Shown in pieces: positions 1 through 8,542 of a stretch of 64,000 nucleotides of DNA. Position 1 is the stretch's first letter, and every line of letters starts with the position of its first letter. This DNA is from Parapedobacter pyrenivorans (GTDB lineage Bacteria > Bacteroidota > Bacteroidia > Sphingobacteriales > Sphingobacteriaceae), in contig NZ_BMER01000001.1 in assembly GCF_014636865.1 (NCBI RefSeq), positions 2,530,718 through 2,594,717 of the forward strand, in the 5' to 3' direction. Below the pieces are notes generated by a model that had not been told where the DNA came from, ran no database searches, and saw only the letters and a program-made list of their open reading frames with translations. The position numbers and the translations under genes are program-made.

Positions 1-1
1 G

Positions 2-808
2 GTAAATGGAGATGTACTAACTGGTGACTGGAAGTGGAACGTGGCTGCCATGCTGGCGTCCAATAAAAATGAAGTCGTGAAAATTGCGGGCGGAAGTGAT
101 ATTTACAGTGCTGGCCAAGCTGCAGTATGGTCCAGCACGAACATTGCCCGTGAAGGTGAGCCGCTGGGCGCTCTCTTCGGCTACCGGGAAGACGGGCTTA
201 CCGAAAATGGACTGATCAAATATAAAGACACCAATGGCGACGGGACGGTCAATGCTCAAGACCGGGTGATTCTCGGGAATCCTACGCCCGACTGGATATA
301 CAGCTTGAATTCGACACTCTCCTACAAAGGAGTCAACCTGAATATTTTCTTGGAAGGTGTGCAGGGCAATGAGATTTTCAATGCGACCAATGGTACGCAC
401 CTGAATTCTTTTCAGCGCGGCAGTAATCAGTTCCGAGACATCATCGGAAATTATTGGACGATTGAAAATCCGGATCCGAATGCCAAATACCCCAAGATCA
501 GTGCCGCTAGTGGTGTGGATATCTCTGATCGGTTTATTGAAAGCGGCAGCTACCTGCGCGTGAAAAATATCAGCTTGGGTTATGATTTGCCTATGGCAAA
601 ATGGGGCGCTACATGGTGCAACGCCATTCAGATCTACGTATCGGGAACTAACCTGTTTACCTTTACGGACTACACTGGCCTGGATCCGGAAATCAATACG
701 CGGGGCGATGATTCACAGGAGGTCGGCAATCGTCTCCGGATGGGACACGATCAAAGTGGCTACCCCAATGCCAAAGTTTATGCAATTGGTTTACGATTAA
801 CTCTTTAA
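2..808 (+). CDS. SusC/RagA-family TonB-linked outer-membrane receptor, C-terminal part (5' end outside window)
   Basis: This is the last ~268 residues of a SusC-type receptor; the reading frame is open from base 2, so the start, signal peptide, carboxypeptidase-like domain, plug and most of the barrel lie to the left of the window. Visible features are aromatic-alternating beta strands (for example YSLNSTLSYKGVNLNIFLEG), the typical late-barrel phrase SYLRVKNISLGYDLP, the LFTFTDYTGLDPE stretch, and a terminal strand ending in a hydrophobic residue (LRLTL), as expected of an outer-membrane barrel. SusC proteins import oligosaccharides across the outer membrane with energy from TonB. The SusD partner starts 12 bases downstream, which supports the assignment. 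The substrate cannot be read from this fragment, but downstream genes point to a sugar or glycoside whose products are oxidised. Confidence 0.93.
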   Translation, partial: VNGDVLTGDWKWNVAAMLASNKNEVVKIAGGSDIYSAGQAAVWSSTNIAREGEPLGALFGYREDGLTENGLIKYKDTNGDGTVNAQDRVILGNPTPDWIYSLNSTLSYKGVNLNIFLEGVQGNEIFNATNGTHLNSFQRGSNQFRDIIGNYWTIENPDPNAKYPKISAASGVDISDRFIESGSYLRVKNISLGYDLPMAKWGATWCNAIQIYVSGTNLFTFTDYTGLDPEINTRGDDSQEVGNRLRMGHDQSGYPNAKVYAIGLRLTL

Positions 809-820
809 AGCAAAGCAACA

Positions 821-2275
821 ATGAAAAGAATAGGAATATCCATACTCGTTATTACGACACTTTTGACGTCTTGCCAAGACATGCTAGACGAGATTCCGAA
901 GGACTTTGTAGCAAGAAACAATTATTATACAAATGAGGCCGACGCACAGGGCGCGCTGAACGGTGCCTACAATACGCTGGGTCCTGAATTTTTTAACATA
1001 GAGAACTATATATTGAGTGAGCTCCATGGGGACTACCTGAATGGAAGAGGATCGCAAGCATCTATTTCGCTTATGGACCAGCTGCTGGATCAGCAGAACA
1101 TCGGTCGGACGGCCAGTTTATGGTCACGGTTATACCTGGCCGTAAACCGCGCAAACGCAGTATTAAACAACGTACCCGGGATAGCGGACATCAGCGAAAC
1201 GGCGCGCAGCCGCATCGTTGGTGAGGCGCATTTTATCCGTGCATTGGCCTACTTCGAGCTGGTGCGGGGATTTGGACCCGTTCCGATCAAGACCAAGGAA
1301 AGTACCGACCTCTCCGAGTTGGAATCGCCCCGACGGCCTGAAAATGAGGTGTATGAACTCATCATTGCCGATGCATTGGCTGCGGAACAAGGATTGCTCG
1401 AAGCGGTTAGCGGCACAGGTCAGGCATCGAAATCAGCAGCGAAAATGCTCCTTGCTCATGTATACTTAACGATTGGTGATTGGGCGACGGCGGCGGCCAA
1501 AGCGGATGAAGTGATTTCCAGTGGCAAATATCAACTCGTGAGCGTGCAGCAACCTGATGATTTTTATCAAATTTTCGCGGCCAATACCAGTTCAGAGGAT
1601 ATTATGTCGGTTCACCACTCCGAAACTCGGCAGTCTGAGATTACGAACTACCTGCATATGGGTAATAACATTCCATTTAATTACGCGAGTTCAGGCTATT
1701 TTGCATGGGTGCCGAACATGAATTCATTTATTGGTGAAGATTGGGACGAAAACGATTTGCGCAAACCGTTCAATCTTTATACACACACTCAGAATGCTGC
1801 TGGCGAATGGGTACCGTTGCCTTCTACGACTCCCGTTCTTTTCAAGAAATTTATTACGGATAACACCGGATTGCGAACGTACAGCGCGCCGATATACCGC
1901 TATGCAGAGGCGCTGCTATTTTATGCTGAAGCTGCCTGCCGCGCGGAAGGGGCGCCATCGGCTTTGGCGTTGGAGCGGCTGAACATGATCCGACGCAGGG
2001 CATACGGCTACGATCCCGACGTGCCGTCGCCGGCCGACTACAGCGCGGGGATGAGTGAAGAGCAGTTCATAGATACAGTATTGCAGGAACGCGCTTATGA
2101 ATTTCTAATCGAACGGCGGCGGTGGTGGGATCTAAAACGTACAGGGAGAGCAAAAGAAGCTTTTGCCGCGGTGGGTAAAACGCTGATCGACGAACGTCTG
2201 CTTTGGCCAATACCAGAGAACGAAATTAACAACAACCCTGCAATCGGCCAGGAAGATCAAAATCCGGGATATTAG
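821..2275 (+). CDS. SusD/RagB-family surface glycan-binding lipoprotein
   Basis: A 484-residue SusD-like protein, a surface lipoprotein that caps the SusC channel and binds glycan. It starts with a lipoprotein signal (MKRIGISILVITTLLTSC, lipobox LTSC with Cys18), followed by the typical early helix DEIPKDFV and the NNYYTNEADAQGALNGAYN segment of the N-terminal SusD-like domain (about residues 20-220). The C-terminal RagB/SusD domain (about 270-484) shows the conserved YRYAEALLFYAEA helix and the terminal phrase LLWPIPENEINNNPAIGQ. Length is normal for the family. It follows the SusC gene by 12 bases and is followed by a 197-base gap before the first FAD oxidoreductase, so it is either the end of a transcription unit or followed by a leader. 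The ligand is unknown. Confidence 0.95.
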   Translation: MKRIGISILVITTLLTSCQDMLDEIPKDFVARNNYYTNEADAQGALNGAYNTLGPEFFNIENYILSELHGDYLNGRGSQASISLMDQLLDQQNIGRTASLWSRLYLAVNRANAVLNNVPGIADISETARSRIVGEAHFIRALAYFELVRGFGPVPIKTKESTDLSELESPRRPENEVYELIIADALAAEQGLLEAVSGTGQASKSAAKMLLAHVYLTIGDWATAAAKADEVISSGKYQLVSVQQPDDFYQIFAANTSSEDIMSVHHSETRQSEITNYLHMGNNIPFNYASSGYFAWVPNMNSFIGEDWDENDLRKPFNLYTHTQNAAGEWVPLPSTTPVLFKKFITDNTGLRTYSAPIYRYAEALLFYAEAACRAEGAPSALALERLNMIRRRAYGYDPDVPSPADYSAGMSEEQFIDTVLQERAYEFLIERRRWWDLKRTGRAKEAFAAVGKTLIDERLLWPIPENEINNNPAIGQEDQNPGY

Positions 2276-2472
2276 TGCGTGGCTATGCGGTTTTCGTTGC
2301 TCACTATCTTGCTGGGATGGATTCCGGCTTGTCCGTGCAGTCGACGAATGCATCGATAACAGCGGATTGTACCGTGCTTTTCATCATTGGTGGATGATTC
2401 GGCATAGGAATGACACGACGAGCGACTGATTCAACTAGTACATAACCAATAATAAAACAACAATAATTACTT

Positions 2473-4491
2473 ATGAACATGAGCATCATAAAAAAAATAT
2501 GTGTGCAAACGGTGCTATCCGTTTTCGTAACCTTGTCTTGTATTGCCCAGATCAGAGAGGCCAGTTACGACCTCTGCATCTACGGTGGAACTTCTGCCGG
2601 AGTTATTGCCGCCTATACAGCAGCTAAGGCAGGAAAATCCGTTATACTTATCGAACCCGGCCAACGGCTTGGAGGCTTGAGCTCGGGTGGGCTTGGCCAA
2701 ACCGATATTGGCAACAAATATGTAGTCAGCGGCCTAGCGCTAGATTTTTATCGGAAAATCGGAAAACACTACAATGCGTTTGAACAATGGATTTTTGAAC
2801 CTAAAGTAGCGGAAGCGATTTTTAATCAATATATGGAGGATTGCGATGCCGAGGTCGAATTCGGGCAATTGCTGCTGGATGTAGAGAAGACAGGAACGAA
2901 AATAACCCAAGCTCGTTTTCAGTCGACCGAAAACCTGGGCAGGCCTACACTGACGGTAAAGGCAAACGTGTATATGGATTGCACCTATGAGGGCGACCTG
3001 TTTGCCGCAGCGGGTGTATCCTATCACGTTGGCCGAGAGGCCAACACCGTATATGGCGAGACCATCAACGGGGTGCAATTAATGAACGGACACCAGTTTC
3101 CCGATGGCATAGACCCATATATGAAGCGTGGCGACCCGAGCAGCGGATTATTGTGGGGGATACGTGACGGTGAATTATTGCCAGATGGTACAGGGGATGA
3201 GAAGGTGCAGGCCTATAACTACCGTATTACGCTCACCAATGTGCCCGAAAACCGTATTCCGATCGTCAAACCGGAAAATTACGATCCTAAGCGCTATGAA
3301 TTGTTGAGGCGGCAGAAGGAAATCCAACCCTGGAAAGGATTGAATGATGTTTTCATTTGGAGCCTGATGCCGAATGGCAAGACGGATATCAATAACCGCA
3401 ATGGGTTTTCCACGGATATGATTGGTATGAACTGGGATTATCCGGAGGCTGGTTACCAGCGTCGGCAGGAAATCATCAAAGCCCATGAAGACTACACGAA
3501 AGGGTTGCTGTATTTCGTGGGCAACGACCCATCCGTGCCGGAGTTTATCCGCAAGGAGATGCAACAATGGGGGTATCCCAAAGATGAATATGTAAATGAT
3601 GGTCACTGGAGCCCACAGCTCTATATCCGTGAAGCCCGTCGGATGGTTGGTGAACTGGTGATGACTCAACAACATTGCCAGGGCAACAAAGTGGTAAACG
3701 ATGAGGTGGGCTACGCCGCCTACACGATGGATTCACACAACTGCGATCGATTGGTGGTCAATGGTATGGTAAAGAACGAAGGTAACGTGGAAATTGGTGG
3801 TTTCCCGCCATTCCCGATTTCCTACCGTGCGATCGTGCCCAAGCGCAATGAGGTTACGAATCTATTAGTCCCCGTGTGCTTGTCGGCCAGCCACATCGCT
3901 TTTGGTTCCATCCGAATGGAACCGGTATTTATGGTATTGGGGCAGTCTGCGGCGGTGGCAGCGTGCCATGCAATAGATGGGGATATCGATGTACAGGCAG
4001 TAGATGTGAACGACATCAAATCAACTTTGGCAGCCAACCCGAAAGCCGATGGTAGGCAACCCGATGTGCTGGTCAGTAGCACTGATTCGGGTGCGGTGCA
4101 ATTCGTTGGGACCTGGAAGGAAGGCCACAGTAAGGGGTATGGCCGCACATATGTCGAAGCGGACAGCAAAGACGGCTTAAGCACCGCCACGTTTGCGGCA
4201 CAAAACCTGAAGGCAGGCAGTTATCAAGTCTATACTTATTTTCCTAAAGCGCCAAAAAGCGCGTTGCAGTTTAATTTTAAAATTTCTGATGGTAAGCAGG
4301 TTTCCGAAAAAATCTTAGATTTGTCAAAGATAGAAATCAAGGGCCAAACCTCGAGTACGTGGGTCTCCATTGGCGGGTTGACAGTGGGGGAAGGAGCCGA
4401 CGAGGTATTTGTCGAGCTCAGCACCGATGGGGCCGAAGGGGTCGTCGCTGCCAATGCCGTGCTGTTTGTGCCTGCAGACGATCAATTGTAA
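2473..4491 (+). CDS. Exported FAD-dependent oxidoreductase with C-terminal golvesin/Xly-type domain
   Basis: A 672-residue secreted flavoprotein of the FAD_oxidored (PF12831-like) group. A signal peptide covers about residues 1-25 (ending near SCIAQ). The dinucleotide-binding motif is YGGTSAG (37-43), with an acidic residue at 61 (IEPG) and GGLSSGG (67-73). The C-terminal half of the flavoprotein part has the conserved block SHIAFGSIRMEPVFMVLGQSA that recurs in the paralogue at 6850-8496. Residues about 545-668 form an extra beta domain resembling the golvesin / xanthan-lyase carbohydrate-binding-like fold (GTWKEGHSKGYGRTY, YQVYTYFP, AANAVLFVP). Because of that domain such proteins are often labelled 'xanthan lyase'; nothing here looks like a lyase. 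The substrate is unknown; the sugar locus suggests an alcohol or keto-sugar. The start could also be Met3 (2479). Confidence 0.85.
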   Translation: MNMSIIKKICVQTVLSVFVTLSCIAQIREASYDLCIYGGTSAGVIAAYTAAKAGKSVILIEPGQRLGGLSSGGLGQTDIGNKYVVSGLALDFYRKIGKHYNAFEQWIFEPKVAEAIFNQYMEDCDAEVEFGQLLLDVEKTGTKITQARFQSTENLGRPTLTVKANVYMDCTYEGDLFAAAGVSYHVGREANTVYGETINGVQLMNGHQFPDGIDPYMKRGDPSSGLLWGIRDGELLPDGTGDEKVQAYNYRITLTNVPENRIPIVKPENYDPKRYELLRRQKEIQPWKGLNDVFIWSLMPNGKTDINNRNGFSTDMIGMNWDYPEAGYQRRQEIIKAHEDYTKGLLYFVGNDPSVPEFIRKEMQQWGYPKDEYVNDGHWSPQLYIREARRMVGELVMTQQHCQGNKVVNDEVGYAAYTMDSHNCDRLVVNGMVKNEGNVEIGGFPPFPISYRAIVPKRNEVTNLLVPVCLSASHIAFGSIRMEPVFMVLGQSAAVAACHAIDGDIDVQAVDVNDIKSTLAANPKADGRQPDVLVSSTDSGAVQFVGTWKEGHSKGYGRTYVEADSKDGLSTATFAAQNLKAGSYQVYTYFPKAPKSALQFNFKISDGKQVSEKILDLSKIEIKGQTSSTWVSIGGLTVGEGADEVFVELSTDGAEGVVAANAVLFVPADDQL

Positions 4492-4503
4492 ACTGCAAAA
4501 CCA

Positions 4504-5808
4504 ATGATGAATAACGAAAAAAGCGGAGGTTATTCCCGTCGAAACTTTTTGAAGGCAAGCGCGGTAGCTACCGCAGGCTTTATGATCGTGCCACGCCAAG
4601 TCCTGGGCGGAACAGGGTTCATCGCGCCGAGCGACCGCATTAACCTGGGTTATATCGGCACGGGTAAACAAGTGTATACGCTATTGCGCAACATCGGGAA
4701 AGTGCAGGAAACCATGGTGGTTGCTGCGTGTGATGTAGACCGCAAGAAACTGGCAAAGTTTGTTGGAGAAGCGACACAGCTCAACGCAACTAAATCCGGC
4801 CATCCGGTCCCTGCTTTCGGTGACTACCGCGAACTGCTAGCACGGCCTGATGTGGATGCCGTAGTGGTAGCAACACCCGATCATTGGCATGCGATGAACG
4901 TGATCGACGCCGCAAAAAGTGGAAAAGACATTTATTGCGAAAAGCCACTGGCATTGACCATTGATGAAGGCAGGGCCATGGTGGAAGCGGTAAAAAAATA
5001 TAAGCGGGTACTACAGACCGGCAGCATGCAGCGCTCGCAGTACAATTTCAGGCAGGCGGCTGATTTAGTGAAAAATGGCTACATCGGCGAGATCAAAGAA
5101 ATCAATGTCGCGGTAGGTGAGCCCGTAAAGCAATGCGACTTGCCGTCCATGCCAATACCCGACTACCTCGACTGGGACCGCTGGATCGGACCGTCGCTTT
5201 ATCGCGGGTACCACCCAACCCTTTCTCCGCCTATCGAAGACGATAAATGGGCGTGGTGGCGGGGATACCGCGGCTTTGGTGGCGGATACATTACCGACTG
5301 GGGGGCTCATATGTTTGACATCGTGCAGTGGGCACTGGACATGGATGCTTCTGGTCCAGTCTCGTTTGTGCCCCCAGAGCAGCCAGGTTCAGTAGAGGGG
5401 CTGTATTTTACGTACGCAAACGGCGTACGGGTCAACCATAAAGCATGGGGACAGCACAACGCCATTCAGTTTGTCGGCACGGAGGGCAAAATCGAAGTTT
5501 CAAGAGGAGCGTTGAACACCGAGCCAGTAGGGTTGGCTAAGCAATCCCCGAAAGCTTCGGATAAACTGGTATACCATTCAGACAATCATTATCAAGATTG
5601 GATAGACGCGATTAAAAAGCGTAGCAAGCCCATTGCTGACGTGGAAGTAGGACATCGTACCGCTTCTGTTTGTAATGCCATCAATATTGCATACGAATTG
5701 CAGCAACCGCTTGGATGGAACCCCAAAAAGGAGTTGTTTGACAACGCTTATGCGAATATGCTGAAAGGCAGACCTTACCGTAAAGGATGGGACTACCAGG
5801 ATTTTTAA
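4504..5808 (+). CDS. Tat-exported Gfo/Idh/MocA-family sugar oxidoreductase
   Basis: A 434-residue NAD(P)-dependent oxidoreductase of the Gfo/Idh/MocA family. The N-terminus carries a twin-arginine signal (SRRNFLKASAVATAGF, R12-R13), so it is probably folded with cofactor in the cytoplasm and exported. The Rossmann fold begins at INLGYIGTGKQ (about 47-56). The family signature EKP is at 146-148, with Lys147 the expected catalytic lysine. The second domain shows the GYITDWGAHMFDIVQWAL segment that often supplies the active-site histidine. It starts 12 bases after the flavoprotein gene and is followed 45 bases later by an isomerase-fold gene, a pairing repeated at 22313-24645. Exported members in Bacteroidota include enzymes that oxidise glycosides at C3; that role is an inference here. 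Confidence 0.9.
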   Translation: MMNNEKSGGYSRRNFLKASAVATAGFMIVPRQVLGGTGFIAPSDRINLGYIGTGKQVYTLLRNIGKVQETMVVAACDVDRKKLAKFVGEATQLNATKSGHPVPAFGDYRELLARPDVDAVVVATPDHWHAMNVIDAAKSGKDIYCEKPLALTIDEGRAMVEAVKKYKRVLQTGSMQRSQYNFRQAADLVKNGYIGEIKEINVAVGEPVKQCDLPSMPIPDYLDWDRWIGPSLYRGYHPTLSPPIEDDKWAWWRGYRGFGGGYITDWGAHMFDIVQWALDMDASGPVSFVPPEQPGSVEGLYFTYANGVRVNHKAWGQHNAIQFVGTEGKIEVSRGALNTEPVGLAKQSPKASDKLVYHSDNHYQDWIDAIKKRSKPIADVEVGHRTASVCNAINIAYELQQPLGWNPKKELFDNAYANMLKGRPYRKGWDYQDF

Positions 5809-5853
5809 AATGGATTCCGGAAACTGACATATCAATGATCAAACGATTATAAG

Positions 5854-6825
5854 ATGAGCGAAAGAAAACTCTCCCGTCGTCGATTTTTAGCTTCGGCCTC
5901 CGTTGCGGCCGTCGGCATCGGCGTTGCCTCGCGTGCATTTGGCGTGCCCGCCTATATCCGCAATCTGGGAAAACCAAACTCCTTATTCAAAGGGGTACAG
6001 GTAGGTGTAATCACCTATTCATTCCGGACCATGCCCAGTAGTGCCGAGGAACTACTCAGCTACTGCTTGGAAGCCAACGTCAGCGCTGTGGAACTGATGG
6101 GACCTGCTGCCGAGGCGTTTGCCGGGGCACCCCAGCCACCCGCAAAATCAGGCGATGGTGAAGAAGAGAACGGAGAAAGGAAGGCATACCTCAGTACGTT
6201 AGCCGATTGGCGCGCGCAGGTTCCCATGACTAAGTTTGAGCAGCTCAGGAAAATCTATAATGATGCAGGCGTCTCCATATATGGTTATAAACCCAGTGCA
6301 TTAGGTACGAATAATACCGATGCGGAAATCGACTATGCATTCCGTGCAGCAAAAGCCCTTGGTGCCAATCAAGCCAATGTGGAGTTTCCGAAAGATCCGG
6401 CGCACACCAAGCGCTTGGGAGCGATTGCGGCCCGAAACAAAGTCTACGTGGGCTACCACGGACATTTGCAACAGACATTCGATATGTGGGATGCCGCCAT
6501 TGAGCAGTCTGCATACAATGCCGCCAATTTCGATATGGGCCATTACGTGGCCGCTGGCTATGACCCGATTGCCTTTATCGAGGCGAAGCACCGCCACATC
6601 GTGAGCATGCACGTTAAGGATCGCAAATCCAAGGCTAATGGTGGTGCCAACCTACCATGGGGGGAAGGGGATACGCCGATTACGGAAGCGTTGCAGCTGA
6701 TGGCCATGCGTAATTATAAATTTCCGGCTACCGTCGAACTGGAATACCCCATCCCAGAGGGTTCAGACGCGGTAAAAGAGGTGGCCAGATGCGTAGCGTA
6801 TGCCCGAGAAGCGCTGAAGGCCTAA
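5854..6825 (+). CDS. Tat-exported sugar phosphate isomerase/epimerase-fold protein (AP-endonuclease-2 TIM barrel)
   Basis: A 323-residue protein with a twin-arginine signal (LSRRRFLASASVAAVGIG) and a xylose-isomerase-like TIM barrel (AP_endonuc_2). Metal-binding-type residues appear in the expected order: the SAVELMGP strand, KVYVGYHGHLQ, NFDMGHYVAAG, HIVSMHVKDR and the late glutamate in ATVELEYP. These are the Glu/His/Asp ligands used for a divalent metal in this fold. It sits between an exported Gfo/Idh/MocA enzyme and an exported flavoprotein. In related loci such proteins act on 3-keto-sugars or keto-glycosides, for example as hydrolases or lyases rather than phosphate isomerases; this is inferred from context. 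The gene ends directly before the next (TAA immediately followed by an ATG). Confidence 0.87.
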   Translation: MSERKLSRRRFLASASVAAVGIGVASRAFGVPAYIRNLGKPNSLFKGVQVGVITYSFRTMPSSAEELLSYCLEANVSAVELMGPAAEAFAGAPQPPAKSGDGEEENGERKAYLSTLADWRAQVPMTKFEQLRKIYNDAGVSIYGYKPSALGTNNTDAEIDYAFRAAKALGANQANVEFPKDPAHTKRLGAIAARNKVYVGYHGHLQQTFDMWDAAIEQSAYNAANFDMGHYVAAGYDPIAFIEAKHRHIVSMHVKDRKSKANGGANLPWGEGDTPITEALQLMAMRNYKFPATVELEYPIPEGSDAVKEVARCVAYAREALKA

Positions 6826-6849
6826 ATGATCCAGATAACCAAATTAACC

Positions 6850-8496
6850 ATGAAGTACCTTTCTTTTTTATTAGCGGTTTTATCGCTGATCAACAGCAGT
6901 TGTAGCTCAACGGACAACGCGCACGAAGTCGATATTGTTATCTATGGAGGAACATCGGCAGCGGTGATCGCAGCGGTTCAAGCTAAGCAATCCGGTAAAT
7001 CGGTCGTCGTCGTTTCACCGGATAAGCATCTAGGTGGCTTATCCTCCGGTGGGCTCGGCTTTACCGATACGGGCGATAAATCGGTTATTGGTGGCCTTGC
7101 CCGCGATTTTTACCACCGGGTTTATATGCATTACGCCGATAGTGCAACCTGGCGTTGGGAACGGCGTGAGGATTATGGCAATAAAGGGCAGGGAACGCCG
7201 GCTATCGATGGCGATGCGCGTACGATGTGGATATTCGAACCGCATGTAGCTGAGCAGGTATTTGAAGACTATATCAAGGAATACGGCATTGAGGTACATC
7301 GGGACGAGTGGCTGAATCGGGAAAAAGGGGTGGAAAAATCGGGAGATCGTATCGTTGCCATCACTACCCTGGACGGCAATACGTATCGCGGAAAGGTATT
7401 CATTGACGCCACGTATGAAGGTGATTTAATGGCCGCGGCTGGGGTCAGTTACCACGTGGGAAGGGAAGCGAACAATGTCTATGACGAAAAATGGAATGGT
7501 GTGCAGGTAGGGGTATTGCATCACCGGCATTGGTTCGCGAGCAATATCAGTCCATACAAAGTGCCGGGCGATAGCGCCAGTGGCTTACTTTACGGGGTTT
7601 CGCCGGAATTTCCGGGCGATTACGGACAAGGTGATCATCGCGTACAAGCCTATTGTTTTCGCATGTGCTTGAGCAATCACCCCGACAATCGGATCGCTTT
7701 TCCGAAGCCGGATAATTACAATCCCGAAAACTATGAATTGCTGGCGCGAGTGTTCGCTTCGGGCTGGCGGGAAACGTTTGACAAATTCGATATCATTCCG
7801 AATCGAAAGACGGATACCAATAACCACGGTCCCTTCAGTACCGATTTCATCGGAATGAATTATGATTATCCTGAAGCGAGTTATGAGCGGAGAAGGGAGA
7901 TTATCAAGGAGCACGAGGATTACCAAAAAGGATTGATGTACTTCTTGACCAATGACCAGAAGGTACCCGCGGATGTGCGTGCCGAGATGGCGCAATGGGG
8001 GTTGGCTGCCGATGAGTTTACAGACAATGGCAACTGGCCACACCAGCTGTATATCCGGGAGGCACGCCGTATGGTAGGACGATACGTGATGACGGAGCAC
8101 GACACCTTTAGCGAACGTGAAATTATCGATCCTGTTGGCATGGGCTCTTATGCCCTGGATTCGCATAATGTGCAACGTTATGTAACGGATGATGGTTTTG
8201 TCCAAAACGAGGGAGATATCGGGGTGTCGCCCAAAGGCGGGGCCTATCAAATATCCTATGGCTCGTTGGTGCCCAAAGAAGAAGAATGTACCAACCTCTT
8301 AGTACCGGTTTGCCTCTCCAGTTCGCATATCGCCTTCGGCAGTATCCGCATGGAACCTGTGTTTATGATTCTCGGCCAGAGTGCTGCCTTGGCCGCCTCT
8401 TTGGCAATCGATCAAGGTATTCATGTGCAGGATGTTTCATATGGCGATTTGGAAAGCCAGCTTTTGAGCGAAAAGCAAGTACTATCGAAGAATTAG
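6850..8496 (+). CDS. FAD-dependent oxidoreductase lipoprotein, paralogue of the 2473-4491 enzyme
   Basis: A 548-residue flavoprotein when started at 6850; an upstream in-frame ATG at 6826 abuts the previous stop but adds eight residues that would spoil the signal. From 6850 the N-terminus is a clean lipoprotein signal (MKYLSFLLAVLSLINSSC, Cys18). The FAD motif is YGGTSAA followed by GGLSSGGLGFTDTGDKSV, and the C-terminal block SHIAFGSIRMEPVFMILGQSA matches the first paralogue almost residue for residue. It lacks the extra golvesin-like domain. The two flavoproteins flank the Gfo/Idh/MocA and isomerase genes, suggesting different steps or sugars in one pathway. Membrane-tethered, periplasm-facing or surface location is inferred; the electron acceptor is unknown, though c-type cytochromes follow at once. 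Confidence 0.85.
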   Translation: MKYLSFLLAVLSLINSSCSSTDNAHEVDIVIYGGTSAAVIAAVQAKQSGKSVVVVSPDKHLGGLSSGGLGFTDTGDKSVIGGLARDFYHRVYMHYADSATWRWERREDYGNKGQGTPAIDGDARTMWIFEPHVAEQVFEDYIKEYGIEVHRDEWLNREKGVEKSGDRIVAITTLDGNTYRGKVFIDATYEGDLMAAAGVSYHVGREANNVYDEKWNGVQVGVLHHRHWFASNISPYKVPGDSASGLLYGVSPEFPGDYGQGDHRVQAYCFRMCLSNHPDNRIAFPKPDNYNPENYELLARVFASGWRETFDKFDIIPNRKTDTNNHGPFSTDFIGMNYDYPEASYERRREIIKEHEDYQKGLMYFLTNDQKVPADVRAEMAQWGLAADEFTDNGNWPHQLYIREARRMVGRYVMTEHDTFSEREIIDPVGMGSYALDSHNVQRYVTDDGFVQNEGDIGVSPKGGAYQISYGSLVPKEEECTNLLVPVCLSSSHIAFGSIRMEPVFMILGQSAALAASLAIDQGIHVQDVSYGDLESQLLSEKQVLSKN

Positions 8497-8542
8497 GTGG
8501 AATATAAGCCAGTTTACAAAAAAAGAGGTACGAAGTTTCTAC

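Noticed and set aside
3175-3675. Minus-strand open frame (166 residues) inside the first FAD oxidoreductase
   Set aside because: Antisense to a well-supported gene, no motifs, no promoter or neighbour support.
2473-4491. Xanthan lyase
   Set aside because: Only the C-terminal golvesin/Xly-like domain recalls that name; the catalytic part is an FAD-binding oxidoreductase.
7585-8250. Long minus-strand open frame (221 residues) inside the second FAD oxidoreductase
   Set aside because: It lies wholly antisense to a gene with clear family motifs, has no recognisable motif itself and is explained by base-composition bias at the third codon position.
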